Positions 1-7,563 of a stretch of DNA of 11,354 bases are shown here, piece by piece. A program made the position numbers and the translations under genes. The notes under the pieces are model-generated. The model made no database searches. It was not told the DNA's origin and saw only the letters and a program-made list of their open reading frames with translations. Position 1 is the first letter of the stretch, and each line of letters opens with the position of its first letter. Origin of the DNA: an uncultured Verrucomicrobiota bacterium (lineage in GTDB: Bacteria > Verrucomicrobiota > Verrucomicrobiia > Chthoniobacterales > SZAS-18); assembly GCA_937873255.1 (NCBI GenBank), contig CALMVM010000634.1, forward strand, positions 1 to 11,354, written 5' to 3'.

Positions 1-179
1 GCGGCGGGCGGGCGCGTGCGCATTTCCTCCCGCGCCTTCAGGAAGGCTTTGCGGCGTTCCTGCATCTGCTGACTGAGCGTCGCCCCGGGATCGACGTCCT
101 GCGCGCGGCCCGGCGCGGCGAACGCCGTGACGGCGAGCACGAACGCCAGGACTTTCGCGCCGGTGGAGGAAGGGAACAT
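1..179 (-). CDS. Exported protein of unknown function, N-terminal part only
   Basis: This is the first 59 codons of a gene that continues past the left edge. The ATG at 179 opens a clear Sec-type signal peptide: a short N-region with one Lys (MFPSSTGAK), a hydrophobic core (VLAFVLAVTAFAA) and a probable signal peptidase I site after Gly-Arg-Ala, giving a mature protein that begins Gln-Asp-Val. The visible mature part is rich in Gln, Arg, Lys and Glu (for example QQMQERRKAFLKAREEMR) and looks helical, possibly coiled coil. It starts 17 bases after the stop of the BrkB-like gene, so the two are probably co-transcribed. No good ribosome binding site precedes the ATG. I do not recognise the family, and too little is visible to assign a role beyond export from the cytoplasm. 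Confidence 0.7.
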   Translation of the reverse strand, partial: MFPSSTGAKVLAFVLAVTAFAAPGRAQDVDPGATLSQQMQERRKAFLKAREEMRTRPPA

Positions 180-196
180 GGCAGGCACAAGGAAGC

Positions 197-1135
197 TCAA
201 CCCGCCGCCGGCGTGGGATCGGTCGGGGGCAGTGCGGATTGATCCCCGTCACCCGCGAGCGGATGGTGGCCGGAATGTGCCCACGGGCGGGTCGGCCACT
301 TGCGCACGAGCACGGCGTTGAGCCGGCCGCCGAGCAAGAGTAAAAGGCAGGTCAACCACGTCCACGTCAACAGCACGATCAGGTTCGCGTAGGTCTGGTA
401 GGTTTCCTGGTACTTCGGGCCGCGTTCCTTGACGTAGAAACCGAAGATCGCCGTCGCCACCAGCCAGCTCACCGCGAAAAACACCGACCCCGGCAAAGCC
501 TGCCGCACGGTCTGGTAAACTTCCGGCGTCAGCAGGTACAGCGACAGCGCGAGGATCATCAGCGCGCAGATGATGACCGGGTATTTCCAGAACGTCACGA
601 TGGCCTGGAGGTCGAACCCCAGGTGGTACGTGCGCTGGATCACGCCGGCCAGACGCTCGCCGAAGATGATGGCGCTGACGCTGAACTGGATCGTCAGGCC
701 GAACCAGAACAGCAGCACGAGCGCGATGATCCAACGGTTCCACCACGAACGCTTCGGGTCCGGGATGCCGAGGCAGTGGTTGAGCGTGCGCGAGACGGTG
801 TTGATCAAATTCACGCCCAGATAGATCGCCAGCGGCACGCCGAGGATGGCGACCCAGCTCGTCGAGCCGGAAATGACCAGCGTGACGACCTGCTGCTGGA
901 TCACGTCGCGCGAGATTTCCGGCAGGAAACCCTTCACCAATTCGGTGATGTGGTGGAGCAGCGTCGGGTCCGTGCCGAACAGCGACAGCGCCGCCGACAA
1001 CAGGAACAATCCGGGCGCGACGATGATGAAGATGAGGTCGTAGGCCATCATCGCCGCCAGGCCGGTGGTGTTGTCCACGTAGGCTTCCACCAGCCAGCGG
1101 CACATCAGGCGCCAGTACCAGACGAAGATTTTCAT
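197..1135 (-). CDS. YihY/BrkB-family (UPF0761) inner-membrane protein
   Basis: This 312-residue polytopic membrane protein belongs to the YihY/BrkB (virulence factor BrkB, Pfam Virul_fac_BrkB) family, whose biochemical role is not firmly established. About six membrane segments are visible, near residues 26-54, 93-112, 135-158, 184-203, 215-236 and 250-270. Family-like features are the AAMMAYDLIF start of the first segment, the conserved Asn-Thr between segments 2 and 3 (VNLINTVSRT), and the ending YANLIVLLTWTWL followed by LLGGRLNAVL. The last 35 residues are a hydrophilic Pro/Gly-rich cytoplasmic tail. I chose the ATG at 1135 because AAGGA lies 8 bases upstream of it. The ATG at 1195 would add 20 residues, lacks a good site and would overlap the region needed by the divergent gene. 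It is probably transcribed together with the exported-protein gene just downstream. Confidence 0.85.
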   Translation of the reverse strand: MKIFVWYWRLMCRWLVEAYVDNTTGLAAMMAYDLIFIIVAPGLFLLSAALSLFGTDPTLLHHITELVKGFLPEISRDVIQQQVVTLVISGSTSWVAILGVPLAIYLGVNLINTVSRTLNHCLGIPDPKRSWWNRWIIALVLLFWFGLTIQFSVSAIIFGERLAGVIQRTYHLGFDLQAIVTFWKYPVIICALMILALSLYLLTPEVYQTVRQALPGSVFFAVSWLVATAIFGFYVKERGPKYQETYQTYANLIVLLTWTWLTCLLLLLGGRLNAVLVRKWPTRPWAHSGHHPLAGDGDQSALPPTDPTPAAG

Positions 1136-1205
1136 CACGGGAGTCCTTGCATGAAACGAAATCGTGGATTGCCTTTCGAGCGTAAAGTTGCCCATCTTTC
1201 ACTCC
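1136..1205. promoter_or_regulatory. Divergent intergenic region between the BrkB-like and glycosyltransferase genes
   Basis: These 70 bases separate two outward-facing start codons, so promoters for both genes should lie here or overlap the gene starts. The only clear signal is the AAGGA ribosome binding site for the minus-strand gene near 1144-1148. I could not find a convincing -35/-10 pair for either direction. The region is locally less GC-rich than the genes around it. Confidence 0.4.
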
Positions 1206-2273
1206 ATGGCGAACCGCCGCAAAATTTTCGTGTGCTCGGCGGGCTTCGGCGAGGGCCACAACACGGCGGCACGCAACCTTTGCACGGCGCTCAACGAGAT
1301 CGGCGGCGACCGGGTGGACGCGGAGTTTTTCGACGTGCTCGGGCAGTGCCGGCCGCGCGCCTACGAGAAGTTGCGGCGGGGGTACGTCACGGTGATGAAC
1401 CGTGCGCCGTGGCTGTGGTCGGCGATGTATCGGGTGTTCGATTCCAACGGGCCGTCGGGTCCGTTCATGGCGCTGCTCGCGCCGGAGCGGAGGGAGTTCG
1501 AGCGCCGGCTCGCCGAGGACAGGCCGGTGGCCGTCGTGTCGGCCTATCCGATGTACGGATATTTGCTCGATCACATCGCGCGGCACGGGGGGCCGAAAGA
1601 TTTCCTGCGGGTGACGGTGGTCACGGATTCGATCTCCATCAACTCGATCTGGCACCGGTGCGGCAGTGACTACTATTGCGTGCCCAACGAGGAAACCGCC
1701 GAGGTCATGCGTCAGGCGGGGGTCGCGTCCGACAAGCTGCGCGTGCTCGGGTTCCCCGTGGAGCCGAGGTTTGCCGACGCGGGAGCGATGCCGGAGCGGC
1801 CCGAAGTGGACGGCCCCGAGGGCCGGCGCGTGCTCTACATGATCAACGCCGGCCGCCGCGCCGCGCCGGAGACGGTCAAACGCCTGCTGGCCCTGGACGT
1901 GGCGTTGACGATTACCGTCGGGCGCGACCAGGAGATGAAGGCCACCGTCGAACGTCTGATCACCGAGCGCAGACCCCGGCCGCGGCCCGTGAAGATCATC
2001 GGTTGGACGCGCGAGGTGCCGGAATTGATGATCGTCAGCCAGATCGCGCCGGGCCAAGAGGAGGGGAACGCGCAATTGCTCGTGCAAAACAACGCCGGCC
2101 GCCTCGGACTCGATCCCGGGCAGATTGCGGGGGCGGTAGAGGAGGCGTTCGCCGACGGGTCGCGGGTGTATCGGGAGTGGTCCGCGAACATCGCCAAGCT
2201 GAGCCGGCCCGACGCGGCGCGGGACAACGCGCGGTTCATTTTGGAGCGGGCGTTCGCCGTGCCAACGCCGTAG
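1206..2273 (+). CDS. MGDG synthase/MurG-type glycosyltransferase with probable internal deletion
   Basis: This is a GT28-type (GT-B fold) glycosyltransferase of 355 residues related to monogalactosyldiacylglycerol synthase and MurG, enzymes that transfer a sugar from a UDP donor to a lipid at the inner face of the membrane. The N-terminal acceptor domain carries the typical glycine-rich start (SAGFGEGHNTAARNL, residues 11-25), VVTDS (138-142) and FPVEPRF (183-189). The C-terminal domain begins at VLYMINAGRR (209-218) and continues through GWTREVPELM (266-275) and PGQEEGNAQLLV (282-293). In relatives, about 24 residues lie between PELM and the segment ending in GQEEGN, including the Gly-rich/Glu donor-binding motif (KAGGATVQEA-like). 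Here the two are joined directly at 2028-2035 in frame. The enzyme may therefore be inactive or altered. I prefer the ATG at 1206 because homologues begin a few residues before the glycine-rich motif; a GTG at 1164 is an alternative. Confidence 0.8.
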   Translation: MANRRKIFVCSAGFGEGHNTAARNLCTALNEIGGDRVDAEFFDVLGQCRPRAYEKLRRGYVTVMNRAPWLWSAMYRVFDSNGPSGPFMALLAPERREFERRLAEDRPVAVVSAYPMYGYLLDHIARHGGPKDFLRVTVVTDSISINSIWHRCGSDYYCVPNEETAEVMRQAGVASDKLRVLGFPVEPRFADAGAMPERPEVDGPEGRRVLYMINAGRRAAPETVKRLLALDVALTITVGRDQEMKATVERLITERRPRPRPVKIIGWTREVPELMIVSQIAPGQEEGNAQLLVQNNAGRLGLDPGQIAGAVEEAFADGSRVYREWSANIAKLSRPDAARDNARFILERAFAVPTP

Positions 2274-2278
2274 GCGTT
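2264..2278. repeat. Small palindrome AACGCC-N3-GGCGTT, left copy
   Basis: This 15-base palindrome (6-base arms, GTA spacer) contains the TAG stop (2271-2273) of the glycosyltransferase. A second copy with spacer TGC is at 2399-2413. The two copies symmetrically flank the long hairpin between the convergent genes. Confidence 0.6.
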
Positions 2279-2291
2279 TCGTTCTGGCAAC

Positions 2292-2390
2292 AGGTAGGGG
2301 TGGTTCTCCGGGCCGTCCATAGAGTGGCTTGAGCGCGCAGCGAGCGTCTGCCGGAAAATCTACGGACGGCTCGGAGAGCCATTCCTACCT
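2292..2390. repeat. Long imperfect inverted repeat (REP-like palindrome), probable terminator for the plus-strand gene
   Basis: Arms 2292-2323 and 2359-2390 are 32 bases each and enclose a 37-base loop. They differ at five positions. In plus-strand RNA four of the five (2299, 2300, 2304, 2311) become G-U or U-G pairs, leaving only A2319-C2363 unpaired, so the glycosyltransferase transcript can form an almost continuous 32-base-pair hairpin. T5 (2390-2394) directly follows, which suits intrinsic termination of that transcript. There is no T tract after the hairpin in the other direction. The size, the symmetric architecture and the location between convergent genes also fit a REP/BIME-type dispersed repeat. 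Only one copy is visible in this window. Confidence 0.7.
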
Positions 2391-2398
2391 TTTTGACG

Positions 2399-2413
2399 AA
2401 CGCCTGCGGCGTT
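2399..2413. repeat. Small palindrome AACGCC-N3-GGCGTT, right copy
   Basis: This is the second 15-base palindrome with the same 6-base arms as the copy at 2264-2278. It overlaps the TAA stop (2412-2414, read on the minus strand) of the TPR gene. Both convergent genes thus end inside matching palindromes. Confidence 0.6.
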
Positions 2414-4328
2414 AGCTCTTCGCCGCCGGCGAGGGCGACGGGGCGGGGGGCGGCGCGGCCTTCGTATCCGTGATCTTCTTCGTGATCGCGGCGGCGTCCG
2501 GGTTCTTCGGGTCGAGTTCCATCGCCTTTTGCCAGGAGCCGACCGCCTTGGCAGTGTCGTTGAGCTTCAGATACGTGTCGCCCAGGTGCTCGTACACAAT
2601 CGCATCCTCGGGCTTGAGTTTTTCCACCGCCTGCTGCAACTGCCCGAGCGCCTCGTCGAAACGATTCGTCTTGTAATAATACCACCCGAGGCTGTCCAGG
2701 TACGCACCATTGTCGGGTTCGATCTCCAACGCCTTCTTAATTAACTCGCCGCCTTCCTCGATGTTCGTGTCGTGGTCCACCCACATGAACCCCAGGTAGT
2801 TGCTCGCGTTGGCGATCTGCCGGGGATCGTCCTCCATCGTGAGCGACTTCTTCAACAACGTCGCCGCCCGGTCATACAACCCGGATTGCTCCGCCGACAC
2901 GCCGAAGTTGAAATAAAACTGACTGTCGAGCAGGCCGGAACCACTCGTGTGCATCGCCTCGGCTTCCGTCTGCTCGTACATCGCCAGCGCCTGTTGGTGC
3001 TGCTTGGCTTCCTCCAAGGAAATCGCCAACAGGAACGTGAAACCGGGCACGTCCGGGAACCGTTTCCGGGCCTCGTTGAGGATCGTCACCGCCCGGTCGG
3101 GCTTTTTCAGCATCAAGAGCCGCTTGGCGAGACTCTCGTAGGTGCCGGGCTCGTTGGGACTGATGAGCAGGCTCTGCTCGTAATCGGCCGCCGCCTTTTC
3201 CATCTGGCCGGCGGCCTCGTAGATTTTCGCCAGCGTCTCGTAGGCGTGCGGCTGCACCGGGTTGACCTTGATGAGGTCTTCGAGCGTCGCGGCGGCTTTT
3301 TCCGACTCGTTGGTTCCCAGGTAGCAGCGGGCGAGGTTCTCGCGCGCGGCGTTCTGACCGGGGTCGATGTCGATGATGCGCTTGTAGAGCGGGATCGCCT
3401 CGGCGAGTTGCTGCGTGGCGACGAAGAAATCGGCGATCTTGCCAATGATCTCGACCTCGTTGTTGCCGTACGCGAGCGCCTTCTGGAAAATCGCGGTGGT
3501 CTTCTTCAGGTCGTCGGTGTTCTTGCCGGGATCGTCCGCGAGGAAAACGTCGGCGTACAGCGCCCCGAGCCGCAGCCAGAACATCGCGTCCTTCGTTTCC
3601 GCCTTGGCGGCGCGGTCGAGCAGAGCGGGGATTTTTTGCGCCGCCCCGGTCGCCTTGTAGAGATCGCGCAAGTACTCGTAGCAGGAGATGTTGGCCGGAT
3701 CGAGTTCGAGGGCTTCCTGCGAATATTTCAGTGCGAGATCAACCTTGTTGAGGTTGTTGTAATAAATGTTCGCCAGCGCGAGACGGGGCCGGGCCTGTTT
3801 CGGCGCGGCCTTGACCGTTTCCTTCAAGAGGTCAATCGCCCCGGGAGTGTCGCCGTGGCGTAGATGATCCCACGCGACCTTGATGGAGAGCTCGACGTTG
3901 GCGGGATCGAGCGCGAGCGCCTTCTGGTATTCGCCCGCCGCCCGGTCGGAATCCGACACCTCCTCCAGAAGCATGCCGTTCATGAAATGCGCGTTGGCCT
4001 CGGCCCGGTGTTCGCTCTCGGGATTGAGCAGCAGGTCTTTCGCCGGCGGGCGGTAAACGTCGTCGTAAACGACGGCCAGTTCCGGCTTCGCGCCAGCGGC
4101 GGGCGTGGACTCGGGCGTGTTGGCGGCCTGCGCGGGGTTCCGGCGCGAGGGCTGCTTGTTGGGCGCGGGCGTGGCGCCTGGGGCGGTCGCCGATGCGCGG
4201 GGCAAAACTGCGGGGCCGACCGTCAACGCGAGGAACGCCGTCAAACGGGCCATCCGCCGCCAGCCCAACGGACTGCCGGCTCTCCCTGCGGATCGCTTCC
4301 GCCCTGCGCCGGGCATCGTCACGCGCAT
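2412..4328 (-). CDS. Exported tetratricopeptide-repeat protein
   Basis: This 638-residue protein consists mostly of TPR helical repeats (roughly 12-14, residues about 110-615), which mediate protein-protein contacts. Typical units include GEYQKALALDPAN (132-144), LKYSQEALELDPAN (200-213) and VGSWQKAMELDPKNP (596-610). The C-terminal block NYLGFMWVDHD ... GAYLDSLGWYYYKTNRFDEA (from 510) resembles that of large Gram-negative envelope TPR proteins. A signal peptide is visible (RRMARLTAFLALTVGPAVLP, cleavage probably after RASA near residue 48), then a disordered Ala/Pro/Thr linker to about 85. The tail (from 624) is Pro/Ala/Ser-rich. The ATG at 4328 is 18 bases after the upstream small gene, but gives a long N-region; ATGs at 4316 and 4253 are alternatives, the last giving the most standard signal peptide. 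No Cys follows the hydrophobic core, so it is not an obvious lipoprotein. The partner is unknown. Confidence 0.85.
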   Translation of the reverse strand: MRVTMPGAGRKRSAGRAGSPLGWRRMARLTAFLALTVGPAVLPRASATAPGATPAPNKQPSRRNPAQAANTPESTPAAGAKPELAVVYDDVYRPPAKDLLLNPESEHRAEANAHFMNGMLLEEVSDSDRAAGEYQKALALDPANVELSIKVAWDHLRHGDTPGAIDLLKETVKAAPKQARPRLALANIYYNNLNKVDLALKYSQEALELDPANISCYEYLRDLYKATGAAQKIPALLDRAAKAETKDAMFWLRLGALYADVFLADDPGKNTDDLKKTTAIFQKALAYGNNEVEIIGKIADFFVATQQLAEAIPLYKRIIDIDPGQNAARENLARCYLGTNESEKAAATLEDLIKVNPVQPHAYETLAKIYEAAGQMEKAAADYEQSLLISPNEPGTYESLAKRLLMLKKPDRAVTILNEARKRFPDVPGFTFLLAISLEEAKQHQQALAMYEQTEAEAMHTSGSGLLDSQFYFNFGVSAEQSGLYDRAATLLKKSLTMEDDPRQIANASNYLGFMWVDHDTNIEEGGELIKKALEIEPDNGAYLDSLGWYYYKTNRFDEALGQLQQAVEKLKPEDAIVYEHLGDTYLKLNDTAKAVGSWQKAMELDPKNPDAAAITKKITDTKAAPPPAPSPSPAAKS

Positions 4329-4346
4329 GGCCCCGATTGTAGCGGT

Positions 4347-4451
4347 CTAGCTCTTGTAGCGCAACCGCTTCTTGTGGCGGTTTTCCTTCATGCGCTTGCG
4401 GCGCTTGTGCTTGGAAATCTTCGCTTTTCTTCTTTTCTTCAGTGAGCCCAT
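4347..4451 (-). CDS. AURKAIP1/COX24-domain small protein, bS22/mS38-like ribosomal protein
   Basis: This is a 34-residue, extremely basic protein that begins MGSLKKRRKAKISKHKRRKR and ends RLRYKS, with over half of its residues Lys or Arg. The length, the MGS start, the KKRRKAKISKHKRRKR core and the basic tail match the AURKAIP1/COX24 C-terminal family, which includes the mitochondrial small-subunit protein mS38 and the 33-residue mycobacterial bS22 that binds 16S rRNA near the decoding centre. I infer a structural role in the 30S subunit. It lies 31 bases after hisG and 18 bases before the TPR gene on the same strand, so it is probably in the same transcript. No Shine-Dalgarno sequence is seen. 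Chance is an unlikely explanation, because the frame spells a recognisable family from ATG to TAG. Confidence 0.75.
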   Translation of the reverse strand: MGSLKKRRKAKISKHKRRKRMKENRHKKRLRYKS

Positions 4452-4482
4452 AAACAAACGGATGCCGGACAGGACCAATCTT

Positions 4483-5382
4483 TCAATAAACGACCTTGTT
4501 CAGCGGGTATTCAATGATGCCTTCGGCACCGAGTAACTTCAGTTGTGGAATGATGTCGCGGACCACCGTTTCGTCGATGATCGTCTCGACGGCCACCCAG
4601 TCGGGTTGCGCCAGCGGGGAGACGGTCGGTTCGCGGAGGGACGGTAGGGCGGTAAGGAGCTTTTGCAAATCGTTTTTCGGAAAGTTCATCTTGAGCCCCA
4701 CCTTGTCGCGGGCGGCCAGCGCGCCCTGGAGCAAAATGTGCAGGCGCGAGAGTTTATCTCGCTTCCACGGGTCGCTCCATGCCGCGCGGTTGGCGATCAA
4801 CTGCGGGTAGGACTCCATCAGCGTGGCGACGACGCGCAAATTATTGGCGCGCAGGGACGAACCGGTCTCGGTGATGTCCACGATGGCGTCGACCAGGTCG
4901 GGCACCTTCACCTCCGTCGCGCCCCAACTGAACTCCACCTGCGCGGTCACGCCCTGGCGTTCCAGATAACGGCGGGTCAGCCCGACCGCTTCCGTGGCGA
5001 TGCGTTTGCCGGTGAGGTCCTGCACCGTGCGAAACGGCGACGCCTCCGGCACGGCCAGCACCCAACGCGTCGGCGCGGTGCTCGCCTTGCTGAAACGCAA
5101 ATCCCCGAGCACCTCGACCGACGAGCCGTTTTCCTCGATCCAGTCGCGTCCGGTCAACCCCGCATCGAGGTAGCCCTCCTCCACGTAGCGGCTGATCTCC
5201 TGCGCGCGCAGCAGACGCAGGTTGATCTCCGGGTCGTCGATGGAGGGCTTGTACGAACGACTGACCCCGCCGATCTGGTAGCCGGCCTTCGCAAACAGCG
5301 CGAGCGTGGGCTCCTGCAAACTGCCGCTCGGCAAGCCGATGCGCAGGGGGGCGGAGGGATGGAGTTCGGGTGATATGCTCAC
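4483..5382 (-). CDS. hisG: ATP phosphoribosyltransferase, long form
   Basis: HisG catalyses the first step of histidine synthesis, joining ATP and PRPP to give phosphoribosyl-ATP in the cytoplasm. With the GTG at 5382 the protein has 299 residues, the length of the long, self-sufficient form that does not need HisZ. Visible motifs are [11 protein letters not shown] (13-23), DAGLTGRDW (73-81) and the PRPP-binding signature [16 protein letters not shown] (165-180). The C-terminal ACT-like regulatory domain spans about 224-299 and ends with [14 protein letters not shown]; this domain confers histidine feedback inhibition in the family. A TTG at 5424 would add 14 basic residues not expected for the family; neither start has a good ribosome binding site. 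It heads a probable operon with the small ribosomal-type gene and the TPR gene. No other his genes are nearby. Confidence 0.92.
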   Translation of the reverse strand: MSISPELHPSAPLRIGLPSGSLQEPTLALFAKAGYQIGGVSRSYKPSIDDPEINLRLLRAQEISRYVEEGYLDAGLTGRDWIEENGSSVEVLGDLRFSKASTAPTRWVLAVPEASPFRTVQDLTGKRIATEAVGLTRRYLERQGVTAQVEFSWGATEVKVPDLVDAIVDITETGSSLRANNLRVVATLMESYPQLIANRAAWSDPWKRDKLSRLHILLQGALAARDKVGLKMNFPKNDLQKLLTALPSLREPTVSPLAQPDWVAVETIIDETVVRDIIPQLKLLGAEGIIEYPLNKVVY

Positions 5383-5510
5383 GAGGAAACTGCGGGGCAG
5401 GGAACGTGGACGCTGCCGCCCCAATGTAAAGTGACTTTTGCGTGGGGTCCGGTCCAGGAGACGTTTTGCGTTTTCAATGAGCCGCTTCCGAGTATCCTTC
5501 CTTTATATCT
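5383..5510. promoter_or_regulatory. Divergent intergenic region between hisG and transketolase
   Basis: This 128-base region must hold the start signals for both operons. An exact octamer TTTTGCGT occurs twice in direct orientation (5436-5443 and 5464-5471), 28 bases apart, which could be an operator or chance. The last 25 bases before the transketolase ATG are rich in T and pyrimidines. I found no convincing -35/-10 pair with standard spacing in either direction. No histidine-rich leader peptide is apparent upstream of hisG. Confidence 0.4.
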
Positions 5511-7562
5511 ATGTCCATGTTGAACCACGAACTGCTCGCCAAAGCCGCCACCGTCTCGCGTGGCTTGACCATCGACGCCGTCGAAGCCAGCCAGAGCGGC
5601 CACCTCGGGCTTCCGCTCGGCTGCGCGGAGATCGGCGCGGTGCTTTTCGGGCACTCGCTCCACTACTGCCCGGACCATCCCGAGTGGCTCAACCGCGACC
5701 GCTTCGTGCTCTCGGCGGGGCACGGCAGCATGTTCCTGTATAGCTGGCTGTTCCTGTCGGGCTACCCGGACATGACGCTGGACGAGATCAAGAACTTCCG
5801 CCAACTCGGCAGCAAGACGCCCGGCCACCCGGAGTTGACCCACGCGCCCAGCGGCGTCGAGACGACCACCGGCCCGCTCGGCCAAGGCGTCGCCAACGCT
5901 GTCGGCATGGCGCTCGCCGGGAAGATGGCCGAGGCGCGTTTCAACACGAAGGACCACGCGATTTTTGACCATCACGTCGTCGTGCTCGCGGGCGACGGCT
6001 GCATGCAGGAAGGCGTAGCGATGGAGGCGCTGGAATTCTGCGGCCACCAGAAGCTCGACAACTTGATCCTCATCTACGACTCCAACGCCGTGACGCTCGA
6101 CGCGATGGCGAAGGTCTCGCAGAGCGAGAACACCGCCGAACGCCTTGATGCGATGGGCTTCGACGTGCTGACGGTCGACGGCAACGACATGGACGCGTTC
6201 CTCGACGCCTACAACCGCGCGAAGGAAGCCGGCAGCGGCAAGCCGCAGGCAATCATCGCCAAGACGCTCATCGGCAAGGGCATCCCTGAAGTGCAGGGCA
6301 CACAGAACGCGCACGGCGAGGGAGGAGCGAAGTTCGGCGACGCCGCGCGCAAGGGCCTCGGACTGCCGGATGAGCATTATTACGTGTTCCCTGAGGTGAC
6401 GGAATATTTCGCCAACCTCAAAAAGGAGCACGACGCGAAGTTTTCCAAGTGGGTCGAGAAATTCGACGCCTGGAAGGCCGCGAACCCGAAGCTCGCCGAC
6501 GAACTCGCCGTGACCAGCGCGTTCAGCCATACCTTGGGTAAAGACACGAAGCAGAAGACGCCGGGGGTCGGCGAACTTTTCAAGGTGATCCCCGAGTTCC
6601 CGGCGGACACCAAAGTCTCCACGCGCATCGCCGGTCAAACCGTGCTCCAACCGCTCGCCAAGCTGAACCCTCTGCTGATCGGCGGCAGCGCGGACTTGTA
6701 CGGCTCGACGCTGAATTACATCGGCGATCTGAAAGCGCGCGACGACGATTTTTCGCCCGCCAACCGCACCGGCCGCAACATCCCCTTCGGCATCCGCGAG
6801 CACGGGATGTGTTCGATCCTCAACGGCGTCGCGGCACACGGGGTTTTCCGGCCGAGCGGGGCGACGTTCCTGGTGTTCGCGGACTATTGCCGCGCGGCGA
6901 TCCGGCTGGCGGCGTTGTCGCACCTGCCGACCCTTTTCGTCTTCACGCACGACAGCGTCGGCGTCGGCGAGGATGGCCCGACGCACCAGCCCATCGAGAC
7001 GATCCCGGGCCTGCGCGTCATCCCGAACCTCGATGTGGTCCGGCCCGCCGACCCGGAGGAAACTGCCGGGGCCTGGGTTGCCGCGCTGGACCGTACGGAC
7101 GGGCCGACGCTGCTGGCGTTGAGCCGCCAAGGCGTGCCGTTGTTGACCGGCATTCCGGTCAAAACCCGTCGTGAAGGCGTGCTTAAGGGCGGTTACATCG
7201 CCAAGAAAGAAACCGGCACACTCGAATATATTCTCCTGAGCGCGGGCAGCGAACTCCAGCACGCGATGAAAGCCGCCGAGACGCTCGGTGCCGGCACGCG
7301 CGTGGTGAGCATGCCGTGTTTCGAGCGATTCGACCGTCAGGAGCAAGCCTATAAGGACGAGGTCCTCCCGAAATCCTGCCGCGCCCGCGTCGCCATCGAG
7401 GCGAGCGTTCCCGTGACCTGGGCGCAATACGTCGGCCTGGACGGCGCGGTAGTGGGTATTAATCGTTTCGGCCTGAGCGCGCCCGGCGGCACGGTGATGA
7501 AGGAACTCGGCATGACGGCCGAGAACGTCGTCGAGGCTGCGAAGAAGCTGAAGGTCGATTGA
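5511..7562 (+). CDS. tkt: Transketolase
   Basis: Transketolase moves two-carbon ketol units between sugar phosphates in the non-oxidative pentose phosphate pathway, using thiamine diphosphate and a divalent metal. The 683-residue length is normal. The thiamine-binding motif runs from GDGCMQEG (161-168) to YDSN (189-192). The catalytic Glu that activates the cofactor is E430 in GIREHGM (427-433). Active-site histidines are at 31, 71 (AGHGSM), 111 ([17 protein letters not shown]), 268 and 480 ([17 protein letters not shown]). The first motif reads SGHLGLPLG where most family members have SGHPG. The three domains (thiamine-binding, pyrimidine-binding from about 350, C-terminal from about 550) are complete. 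The start is the ATG at 5511 or the one at 5517; the leader is pyrimidine-rich and has no Shine-Dalgarno. The next gene begins one base after its stop. Confidence 0.95.
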   Translation: MSMLNHELLAKAATVSRGLTIDAVEASQSGHLGLPLGCAEIGAVLFGHSLHYCPDHPEWLNRDRFVLSAGHGSMFLYSWLFLSGYPDMTLDEIKNFRQLGSKTPGHPELTHAPSGVETTTGPLGQGVANAVGMALAGKMAEARFNTKDHAIFDHHVVVLAGDGCMQEGVAMEALEFCGHQKLDNLILIYDSNAVTLDAMAKVSQSENTAERLDAMGFDVLTVDGNDMDAFLDAYNRAKEAGSGKPQAIIAKTLIGKGIPEVQGTQNAHGEGGAKFGDAARKGLGLPDEHYYVFPEVTEYFANLKKEHDAKFSKWVEKFDAWKAANPKLADELAVTSAFSHTLGKDTKQKTPGVGELFKVIPEFPADTKVSTRIAGQTVLQPLAKLNPLLIGGSADLYGSTLNYIGDLKARDDDFSPANRTGRNIPFGIREHGMCSILNGVAAHGVFRPSGATFLVFADYCRAAIRLAALSHLPTLFVFTHDSVGVGEDGPTHQPIETIPGLRVIPNLDVVRPADPEETAGAWVAALDRTDGPTLLALSRQGVPLLTGIPVKTRREGVLKGGYIAKKETGTLEYILLSAGSELQHAMKAAETLGAGTRVVSMPCFERFDRQEQAYKDEVLPKSCRARVAIEASVPVTWAQYVGLDGAVVGINRFGLSAPGGTVMKELGMTAENVVEAAKKLKVD

Positions 7563-7563
7563 C

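Noticed and set aside
249..2087. A 612-codon minus-strand frame across the BrkB-like and glycosyltransferase genes
   Set aside because: It overlaps two recognisable genes in another frame or strand and has low-complexity Arg/His/Pro-rich composition without a domain.
2772..4445. Long plus-strand frames (363 and 193 codons) opposite the TPR and bS22-like genes
   Set aside because: They are antisense shadows of clear TPR repeats and of a family-matching small protein; no domain is visible in them.
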